From the NCBI GenBank assembly GCA_002433805.1, contig DJIW01000123.1, positions 698 through 23,597 on the forward strand: 22,900 nt of DNA, read 5' to 3'. A program made the position numbers and the translations under genes. This document shows positions 7,553-13,861 of the stretch, one piece after another. The stretch's first letter is position 1. Every line of letters starts with the position of its first letter. The DNA comes from Competibacteraceae bacterium UBA6584 (GTDB lineage Bacteria; Pseudomonadota; Gammaproteobacteria; Competibacterales; Competibacteraceae). Below the pieces are notes generated by a model, which saw nothing but the letters and a program-made list of their open reading frames with translations, ran no database searches and was not told the origin of the DNA.

Positions 7553-8965
7553 TCAGTGGCCGCCGGCCGGCATCGCCATGACGTCATCGACATCGCGCAC
7601 GATCGGCGGCTCCTTGATCCACAGCATCGCCAGCGCGGCGACGGCGAGCCCAACGCCGGCGAAGGTGATGGCGTTGTTCGGATTGTCGCCGAGCACGTTG
7701 GTGTAGACCCAGCCGAAAGTCACCGAATGGATCAGCATCGGGATCACGATCATCATGTTGATAATCCCCATGTAGACGCCGTAGCGGGTCGAGGGGATCA
7801 TGCGCACCGCCATGATATAGGGCACGCCCATGATCGACGCCCAAGCGATTCCGAGACCGATGATCGGTACAAACAGTAGATATTTGTTGGTGATGTGCGG
7901 GAACATCACCAGACCCGCCGCCGCGAGCAGCAAACAGGCCATGTGCACGAATTTCGCGCCGCGCTGGCGGGCGAAAGCCACCAGCGAGAAGGCGATGGAG
8001 AAGGTCACGATGTTGTACCAGCCGTTGATCAGACCGGTCCACCCGACCGCTTCCTTGAACCCTTCGGCGTGGACGTCGGTGGTGCCCCAGACCGATTTCG
8101 CCATCGACAGCGTCACGAACTGCCAGTAGCACATCATCGCGTACCACTGGAACAGATAGACGAGGGCCAGCTTGCGCAGCTCGACCGGCATTTCGACGAT
8201 GGCGTCCCAAATTTCCCTCACGAAGCCGAAGGCGGTCCCCTTGTGCTCGCGTATCGCCTTCAGTTCCGCCTCGGTCGGCGGGATCTCCGGCGTGGTCAAC
8301 ACCGAGATCAGCACCGACCCGATGGAGCAGACCGAACCGAGCATGAACGAACCGACGACCCAGTAGGGGATGCCCGCTGCGGTCGCCCCTTCGATCAAGT
8401 TCTGGAAAACGAACAGGGAAATGTTGGCCAGGGTGATGCCGAAACCGGTGAAGAAGCTCTGGGCGAGGAAGCCCTTGCCCAACTGAGAGGGCGGCAGCTT
8501 GTCGGCGATGAAGGCCCGATAAGGCTCCATCGCGGTGTTGTTGCTGGCGTCGAGCAGCCACAGCAGCAACACCGCCATCCAAAGCGCGGACACGAAAGGG
8601 AACAGGAACAGGCAGATCGAACACCCGATCGCGCCGATCAGGAAAAACGGTTTCCGCCGGCCCCAACGCTCGCTCCAGGTGCGGTCGGACAGGGCGCCGA
8701 TGATCGGTTGGATCAGCAGGCCGGTCATCGGTCCCGCCAGGTTGAGGATCGGCAGGTCGTGGGCGTTGGCGCCGATGAACTGGAAGATCGGGTTGATGGC
8801 GGTCTGCTGCATCCCGAAGCTGTACTGGATGCCGAAAAAGCCGAAATTCATCAGCAGGATCTGCCGCATGTCCATCAGCGGCTTCTGCCGGACGATGGTG
8901 GTGTGCGCCAGCGCGGCGCCGGTCGCGGCGTTGCCGCCGTCTGCGGTTGCGTTTAGTGCGCTCAT
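7553..8965 (-). CDS. Sugar transporter of the MFS, SUT/SLC45-like (disaccharide:H+ symporter)
   Basis: This inner-membrane permease of 470 residues has about twelve helices. The family signature is in the loop between helices 2 and 3, IIGALSDRTWSERWGRRKPF. The R-x-GRR-[RK]-P pattern is typical of plant sucrose carriers, animal SLC45 proteins and bacterial maltose/sucrose carriers. The first helix region NFGFFGIQYSFGMQQTAINP also matches that group. A soluble N-terminal segment of about 30 residues precedes helix 1. The gene starts inside the stop codon of the upstream SRPBCC gene (ATGA overlap), implying coupled translation. A convergent LacI regulator supports a sugar substrate; sucrose, maltose or trehalose are the likely classes. 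No glycosidase is encoded next to it in this window. Confidence 0.92.
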   Translation of the reverse strand: MSALNATADGGNAATGAALAHTTIVRQKPLMDMRQILLMNFGFFGIQYSFGMQQTAINPIFQFIGANAHDLPILNLAGPMTGLLIQPIIGALSDRTWSERWGRRKPFFLIGAIGCSICLFLFPFVSALWMAVLLLWLLDASNNTAMEPYRAFIADKLPPSQLGKGFLAQSFFTGFGITLANISLFVFQNLIEGATAAGIPYWVVGSFMLGSVCSIGSVLISVLTTPEIPPTEAELKAIREHKGTAFGFVREIWDAIVEMPVELRKLALVYLFQWYAMMCYWQFVTLSMAKSVWGTTDVHAEGFKEAVGWTGLINGWYNIVTFSIAFSLVAFARQRGAKFVHMACLLLAAAGLVMFPHITNKYLLFVPIIGLGIAWASIMGVPYIMAVRMIPSTRYGVYMGIINMMIVIPMLIHSVTFGWVYTNVLGDNPNNAITFAGVGLAVAALAMLWIKEPPIVRDVDDVMAMPAGGH

Positions 8966-9435
8966 CGGACGCCTCCCCGGTTGCGGTCGAGGTAGTCTTG
9001 CAGCCGGGTCAGCTCGCGCTCCCAGCCTTCGCTGTGGAAGCCGGCGACCCCGGCTTCATACGGCCCCTGCACGATGCGGACCAGCGTGCCGTCGCGGCCC
9101 ATCTTGTTGAATTCGACCCGCAGCTCCAGCGGCTTGTCGGGGTCGATCCCCGAATCCCCGCTGATCCTTTGGCGGGCGACGAACACGTCCGGCTCGAAAT
9201 ACTCCGTGAACACCGCATCTGTCGTCACGCGGGTCGTGGGGTCGTTGTCGCGCACCTTGACGTGATGATGCTTCCCGCCCACCCGCAGGTCCGAGCTAAC
9301 GGTTTCCTTTTCGACGTGCCAGCCTGGGCTACCTCGCCACTGCATCATCTCTTCTGGCGCCGTCCACGCTCGAAAAACGATGGGTCTCGGATAGTCGAAC
9401 TGACGTTCGATGATGACCATGACATTAGCCGCCAT
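8962..9435 (-). CDS. SRPBCC (AHSA1-like) domain protein
   Basis: This 157-residue protein has the START/Bet v1-like fold of the activator-of-Hsp90-ATPase-like family. The start VIIERQFDYPRPIVFRAWTAPEEMMQW is the typical first strand and helices, the middle carries TDAVFTEYFEPDVFVARQ, and the end is a long helix, GWERELTRLQDYLDR. Such proteins hold a hydrophobic cavity and bind lipids or other small hydrophobic ligands, but most bacterial members have no known substrate. The ATG is preceded by AAGGAG seven bases upstream. It is the first gene of the operon that continues with the sugar transporter (4-base overlap) and the universal stress protein. Why a ligand-binding protein is coupled to a sugar carrier is not evident. 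Confidence 0.9.
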   Translation of the reverse strand: MAANVMVIIERQFDYPRPIVFRAWTAPEEMMQWRGSPGWHVEKETVSSDLRVGGKHHHVKVRDNDPTTRVTTDAVFTEYFEPDVFVARQRISGDSGIDPDKPLELRVEFNKMGRDGTLVRIVQGPYEAGVAGFHSEGWERELTRLQDYLDRNRGGVR

Positions 9436-9848
9436 ACGAATTCTCCTTCTTTCGCCGTTGCCACTTTAGACGAGAAACGCGGTACCGACGTCTGGACCGC
9501 CTGTCTGGGCGGCGTTGGTTTGGCGTAGATTGCGTTCGACAGTGAATCGGCGCCGAGACATCGGTCGCAAAGTTTCGAGCGGTCCCGCCGAGTAACGCTC
9601 GCGATGGTCGCGGTTGGCGACTCCGCCTCACACGCGGGAAAGCGGCGCTCTCAAACTTCATCTTAGCAATCCAAATCGATTTGGAAAGGGGAATTCATCT
9701 TTTTTTGACCCGATATATCCCTTCCTATTCGCTCGCTTGAGGCCGCCAGAAGCTTGAAACGCGGACCGGATCGGAGTTCTCTATACTTTTCACCCATGGC
9801 GACCCCCACTCTGGCTTTCCGTCCTCGCGCCCCGACGCCGCTCGCCTC
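9436..9848. other. Intergenic region between divergent SRPBCC operon and SulP gene
   Basis: This gap of about 410 bases must carry the promoters of both flanking transcription units. A TATACT at 9782-9787 could be a -10 element for the SulP gene, but no -35 element sits at the right distance (TTGAAA at 9754 is 22 bases away). No coding region, repeat or clear hairpin was supported. Confidence 0.4.
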
Positions 9849-11996
9849 ATGAAGCGTCCGGCCACTTTTTCCGGCGATTTGCGCGGCGGGCTGGTCGGAG
9901 CCGCCGTGGTGCTGCCGCAGGCGAGCGCGTTCGGCATGACGGTGTTCGCGCCGTATCTGGGCACTGCGCCCGGCGCGCTGGCGGGCTTGATCGGCGCCAT
10001 CGGCCTGCTGGCGATCGCCGGGTTCATCGGCGGCACGGCCGGTTTGATCAGCGGGCCGACCGGCGCGACCATGGCCCTGCTCGCCGGAACAGCCGCCGTG
10101 CTGGCCACCGCCGGCCTCGACCCCGAAGCCATCGCGTCCGCGCTGTTCATCGTCACCGCGTTCGCCGGCCTCTCGCAACTGCTGATCGCCTTGGCCGGCG
10201 GCGCTCGGCTGATGAAATTTATCCCCTACCCGGTCATCGCCGGCCTCACCACCGGCACCGGCTTGCTGTTGATCAAATCCCAGTATCCGTTTCTGCTGGG
10301 CATCGACCATCAGGCTCCGCTGTCGCGGTGGCATTGGCTGCCGGTCGCCACCGCCGCCGGCACATTTCTGATCGCGCGCTTCTTTCCGCGCCGGCTACCC
10401 CGCTTTCCCGGCCCCATCGCCGGGTTGATCGGCGGCACGGCGCTGTTTCAACTCCTGATGCACACCGCCGGTCCCGAAATCGCGCCGCCGCATTGGGTGA
10501 TCGGCGCGATGCCGGCGTTTTCCGAATTTCGCCCGGCGTTTCAAACCTTGGCGCAAAGCGCGGCGCTACCGTGGCCCTTGATCTTGCAGGCGGCCTTCAC
10601 CCTGGCGGTGCTGGCTTCCTTGAACACCTTGCTGACCTCGGCGGTGGCCGACACCGCCACCGGCCTGCGCCACGATCCCCGCCGCACCTTGCTGGGGCAA
10701 AGCCTCGGCCAGATCGCGGTCGGTTTGGTGGGCGGGATGGCGGGCGCGGCCAGCGTGGGCGGCACCGCCACCGCCAGTCAGGCCGGGGCGCGGCGCTGGG
10801 CCGCTCCGATCACCGCCTTGATCCTGCTCGCGCTGTTGCTGTTCCTGGGGCCGGTCGGCCGCTGGCTGCCGACCAGCATGTTGTCCGGCATCATCATCGC
10901 CTCCGCCCTCAATTTGCTGGAATTGGACATTCTCGCCTGGGCGCGCCGCTCTAGGACTCGGTTGGACGCGGGGGTCGCGCTGCTGGTGATCGGGGTGACG
11001 CTCGGTTACGACTTGATGGTGGCGGTTCTGGTCGGGCTGGCCATCGCCATTTTGCAGTTCGTGCGGGCGCAAAGCCGAATTTCGATCATCCACACCCGCC
11101 AGACGGGCCTGCAACGCCATTCGGTGCGCCAGCGGCCGGCCGAACAGAGCGATTTGCTGGACCTGCACGGCGACCGAATCGTGATGTACCAGCTTCGCGG
11201 GATTCTCTTTTTCGCCAAAACCGAACAGCTGTTCGAGGAGATGTTGCCCGATCTCAACCGGCCGTCGTGGGTCATCTTGCATTTGCGCCAAGTGTTGCAA
11301 ATCGATCTGTCCAGCGTCCGCCTGTTCCAACAGATCGCGGCGCGGCTGGAAAAGCACGGTGGCGAATTGCTGTTTTGCGAGGTGCGGGAGGATTTGGGAT
11401 TGGGGCGGGATGTCGAGTTGACCTTGCGCAAAATCAGCCTGCGACCCGGCCGCTTGAACGTGAAGACCTTCGGCCCCGCCGATCAGGCTTTGGAATATGC
11501 CGAGAACGCGCTGTTAAGCGCCCTGGGCGTCGCGCACGCCGGCCCCGAGCGCCGTTTCGAACTGGCGGAAATGGACTTATGCCGCGAGATGGAACCAGCG
11601 GAACTGAACGCGCTGGCCGCCGCGCTCAGATCCCGCGAACTGGCCAGCGGGGAGCGGCTGTTTTCGGCCGGCGATCCGGGCGCCGAACTGTATCTGGTAT
11701 TGCAGGGTCAAGTGGATATCCTCTTGCCCTCCGCCCAGAACCATTTCAAGCGGTTGGGCATCTACGGACCGGGCACCGTGTTCGGCGCGGTGGCTTTTCT
11801 CGATCCCGGCCCGCGCACCGCCGACGCGGTGGCGGTGCGCGGCAGCGAGCTGCTGGTGCTCAACCGCGCCGATTTCAATCAATTGCAACTGCACTGCCCT
11901 GACGCCGCCATCGCCCTGTTGCTGGCGCTCGGCCGCCAGCAAAGCAGCGCCCTACGCTGGAGCGCCAAGGAAATCCAGCGCTTGATTCAATGGTGA
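9849..11996 (+). CDS. SulP-family anion transporter with STAS and cyclic-nucleotide-binding-like domains
   Basis: Three modules can be read. Residues about 1-405 are a SulP membrane domain with many helices, including the SulP-like GLISGPTGATMALLAGT and FIPYPVIAGLTTGTGLLLI. Residues about 410-560 are a STAS domain with the strand-loop SWVILHLRQVLQIDLSSVRL, where the anti-sigma-antagonist-type serines are present. Residues about 575-715 form a cyclic-nucleotide-binding-like beta roll, ELASGERLFSAGDPGAELYLV then GPGTVFGAVAFLDPGPRTAD. In the phosphate-binding cassette the usual FGE is FGA: the glutamate that contacts the ribose is missing, while the phosphate-contacting arginine (PRTA) is kept. 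Substrates of SulP proteins include sulfate, bicarbonate and dicarboxylates; this one cannot be assigned. No ribosome site is visible before the ATG at 9849, and there is no good upstream alternative. Confidence 0.92.
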   Translation: MKRPATFSGDLRGGLVGAAVVLPQASAFGMTVFAPYLGTAPGALAGLIGAIGLLAIAGFIGGTAGLISGPTGATMALLAGTAAVLATAGLDPEAIASALFIVTAFAGLSQLLIALAGGARLMKFIPYPVIAGLTTGTGLLLIKSQYPFLLGIDHQAPLSRWHWLPVATAAGTFLIARFFPRRLPRFPGPIAGLIGGTALFQLLMHTAGPEIAPPHWVIGAMPAFSEFRPAFQTLAQSAALPWPLILQAAFTLAVLASLNTLLTSAVADTATGLRHDPRRTLLGQSLGQIAVGLVGGMAGAASVGGTATASQAGARRWAAPITALILLALLLFLGPVGRWLPTSMLSGIIIASALNLLELDILAWARRSRTRLDAGVALLVIGVTLGYDLMVAVLVGLAIAILQFVRAQSRISIIHTRQTGLQRHSVRQRPAEQSDLLDLHGDRIVMYQLRGILFFAKTEQLFEEMLPDLNRPSWVILHLRQVLQIDLSSVRLFQQIAARLEKHGGELLFCEVREDLGLGRDVELTLRKISLRPGRLNVKTFGPADQALEYAENALLSALGVAHAGPERRFELAEMDLCREMEPAELNALAAALRSRELASGERLFSAGDPGAELYLVLQGQVDILLPSAQNHFKRLGIYGPGTVFGAVAFLDPGPRTADAVAVRGSELLVLNRADFNQLQLHCPDAAIALLLALGRQQSSALRWSAKEIQRLIQW

Positions 11997-12116
11997 GGAA
12001 GCTCACCCGCGCGCCGCCTGCTGTCGAAGCCGATTTGAGCCGTGCCCGAACCGTCAACGGCCGCCGGCTTTTTTGAAACAGCGCGGCAATCCGTCCCTTT
12101 AAGATGAGGCTTGAAA

Positions 12117-13274
12117 GTGAAAGCAAAACTGATCACTATCATACTGATTTTTATGATTTTTATGTCCGCTGCTTTCTATTTGGAAAAATCGACTGCCGTC
12201 CGGACGCCTAAATTGTTCGCCACCAACGGGGAATCGTCGATCCAAAACATCTCCGAGGTTAAAGCCTTAAGCAACGGCAAATGGATCCGCAGCTTTCGGG
12301 CGGCCGACGGTACGATCTATCTGAGAAAGCACCTCAAAAGCACGGATGGCGGCCTGACGGTCGAAGCTCAAACCAAGGTCGATGTGGAGGATGTCAACGC
12401 CGTTCCCGAAAGCGCGGTGTTCGCGAAAAAAGGGATGTTTTACGCGCTGCGCGGGCGCGCGGCGTTGGAAAAACCGGGCGTTTACACTCTGAACGCCTGG
12501 CGTTCGACCGACGACTTAAACACCGTCAGCTCCGAAAAAGTCACGTTTTACGTGCCCGAAGGCCCCGTCAAGGAACCCGAGGAAGGCGTTTGGTATGGCC
12601 TTTACGTTTACCGGACCATTCTGGAAATGCCCGACGGCTCGTGGCTGATGACTCTGTACGGCAATTTCGAAAAAGACAATCTCCCGATTTATAACCAAAA
12701 CGCCAAAACCGAAACCCGCTTCATGATGCGATCCTTCGTCGTCAAATCGACCGATCAAGGCCGGACTTGGCATTACCTGTCCAGCATCGCCGTACCCCGA
12801 GAAGGCGATCCCATCGGCGAAGGTTTCGTGGAACCCGCCATCGTCCTTTTGGCTAACGGCCACTTATTGTCGGTGATGCGGACCGGCCATCATTTTCCCC
12901 TGTACGCCGCTTGGAGCGCGGACGGGGGCAAAACCTGGACCTCGCCGATGTATACGGGCCTGGACCGGGGCGTCGATCCTAACTTGATCCGCCTGCGCGA
13001 CGGACGCATCGCCTTGGGTTGGGGGCGGCGCTACCGCGAGGGTTGGTCGAAAATCACCCCGCAGGGCGACCCGTATTATTTTAACTATCCCGGCGAAGGC
13101 GACTCCAATCTCGCGATCAGTGAGGATAACGGTCAAACGTGGGTCAACCATAAAATCGCGCGACAAACCGGCTCGACCTATTCGACGATCTTCGAGGTAG
13201 AACCCAACGTGATCTTTTATCAAGTCGATCAGTGGATTTGGCGCGTCGCGCTGAAAGCCCGTTCCGCTGATTAG
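12117..13274 (+). CDS. Membrane-anchored sialidase-fold (Asp-box/BNR) protein
   Basis: This protein of about 385 residues begins with an uncleaved-looking signal anchor (LITIILIFMIFMSAAFYL) followed by a secreted beta-propeller domain. Three full Asp-boxes are seen (STDQGRTW, SADGGKTW, SEDNGQTW at about residues 210, 265 and 331) and a degenerate one near 75 (STDGGLTV), as in the six-bladed sialidase fold. FVEPAIVLLANGHLLSVMRT is the typical blade start of the exo-sialidase/BNR group. A full catalytic set (arginine triad, Asp, Tyr-Glu) could not be confirmed, so it may be a glycosidase or a binding protein. The start is probably the GTG at 12117: GAGG lies seven bases upstream, whereas the TTG at 12111 is only one base from it. 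It is somewhat AT-richer than the SulP gene before it. Confidence 0.85.
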   Translation: MKAKLITIILIFMIFMSAAFYLEKSTAVRTPKLFATNGESSIQNISEVKALSNGKWIRSFRAADGTIYLRKHLKSTDGGLTVEAQTKVDVEDVNAVPESAVFAKKGMFYALRGRAALEKPGVYTLNAWRSTDDLNTVSSEKVTFYVPEGPVKEPEEGVWYGLYVYRTILEMPDGSWLMTLYGNFEKDNLPIYNQNAKTETRFMMRSFVVKSTDQGRTWHYLSSIAVPREGDPIGEGFVEPAIVLLANGHLLSVMRTGHHFPLYAAWSADGGKTWTSPMYTGLDRGVDPNLIRLRDGRIALGWGRRYREGWSKITPQGDPYYFNYPGEGDSNLAISEDNGQTWVNHKIARQTGSTYSTIFEVEPNVIFYQVDQWIWRVALKARSAD

Positions 13275-13278
13275 GCCA

Positions 13279-13330
13279 GCCGCTGGCGGTTCGCGGCCGA
13301 AGGTCCCGGACCTCGCGAACCGCCAGCGGC
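13279..13330. repeat. Perfect 17-bp inverted repeat with nested hairpin
   Basis: The 17 bases 13279-13295 are the exact reverse complement of 13314-13330 (the arms contain CGCTGGCGGTTCGCG and CGCGAACCGCCAGCG). Inside the loop AGGTC pairs with GACCT, giving a long hairpin with a five-base bulge. It starts five bases after the stop of the sialidase-fold gene. No T-run follows, so if it ends transcription it does not do so by the classical intrinsic route. It may stabilise the mRNA 3' end or be a mobile palindromic repeat. Confidence 0.8.
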
Positions 13331-13392
13331 GAGCGGCCCGCCAGCCCGGCCCGCGTCCGCCGGATCGTCCCGGACATCCAGCACCCGATTTC

Positions 13393-13416
13393 AGGGCGGA
13401 TGGCCTCCACCGCCCT
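13393..13416 (+). terminator. Possible weak terminator hairpin
   Basis: AGGGCGG at 13393-13399 pairs with CCGCCCT at 13410-13416 over a ten-base loop and is followed by a pyrimidine-rich stretch. It lies between the sialidase-fold gene and the PDH operon. The stem is short and there is no proper U-tract, so confidence is low. Confidence 0.3.
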
Positions 13417-13419
13417 TCC

Positions 13420-13448
13420 CTTATCTTTAAAAAGACTTCATCTACAAT
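13420..13448 (+). promoter_or_regulatory. Candidate promoter of the PDH operon
   Basis: TACAAT at 13443-13448 is a good -10 hexamer, set in an AT-richer patch (TTTAAAAAGACTTCATC) that stands out from the GC-rich surroundings. About 17 bases upstream is only a poor -35 (CTTATC). It lies about 150 bases before the small zinc-ribbon gene and is the only promoter-like sequence I see in this gap. The leader between them contains a small hairpin (GCCGG/CCGGC). No PdhR-type operator was recognised. Confidence 0.3.
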
Positions 13449-13594
13449 GATGGGGCGACGCATTGATGGCGAAGCTCATCGATTGTGATCGCGCGCCAAA
13501 TCCGCCGGCAGTGTACCGGCGCTGAAGCCGCAACTTCGAACGACTGTTGAGCAATACGCTTTGCTATTGAGCTCACTAAAGGCAACCAACGACC

Positions 13595-13846
13595 ATGATG
13601 ACCCTCCGCACAGCGTTTCAGAGTGATCACCCAGGCTCTCGACACCGCGACGGGCAACCGTCCGTTTCACTTTCAACCCAAGCGGACGATAAGCCGACCG
13701 CGGCCGAACCCTGCCCGCGTTGCCAGCGCCGTTTAACGTCGCACCATTTTGCGACCGACGACGGTCTTTCGATCATCACCTATCATTGTATCGAACACGG
13801 CGACGTGATCCCCGCGCGCGATCTCACCGCGCATCACCACCGCTAA
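13595..13846 (+). CDS. Small putative zinc-ribbon protein preceding aceE
   Basis: This is an 83-residue ORF. Its first 35 residues look disordered. The rest contains C40-x2-C43 (PCPRCQRR) and, 21 residues later, C65-x2-H68 (YHCIEHGD), a spacing suitable for one structural zinc ion. The intervening segment alternates hydrophobic residues as in a zinc-ribbon hairpin (LTSHHFATDDGLSIITYHC). It ends 15 bases before the aceE start, on the same strand, so the two are probably co-transcribed. The ribosome site is weak (AAAGG 12 bases upstream), and a second ATG follows the first directly. I do not recognise a family. A DNA- or protein-binding role in PDH regulation is possible but purely inferred. 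Confidence 0.6.
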   Translation: MMTLRTAFQSDHPGSRHRDGQPSVSLSTQADDKPTAAEPCPRCQRRLTSHHFATDDGLSIITYHCIEHGDVIPARDLTAHHHR

Positions 13847-13848
13847 CG

Positions 13849-13856
13849 AGGAGGAG
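13849..13856 (+). promoter_or_regulatory. Strong ribosome binding site fixing the GTG start of aceE
   Basis: AGGAGGAG lies seven bases before the GTG at 13862 (counted from AGGAGG). No ATG is available nearby in the aceE frame, so this site decides the GTG start. Confidence 0.85.
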
Positions 13857-13861
13857 AAACC

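Noticed and set aside
7895..8956. 353-residue plus-strand frame opposite the sugar transporter
   Set aside because: It is the antisense shadow of a clear MFS gene; His/Arg/Gln-rich composition, no motif.
12028..12074. Possible terminator after the SulP gene (AAGCCG with CGGCTT before six T)
   Set aside because: The pairing is six bases over a long loop, and the GC-rich segment next to the T-run does not fold into a convincing stem, so it was not listed as a feature.
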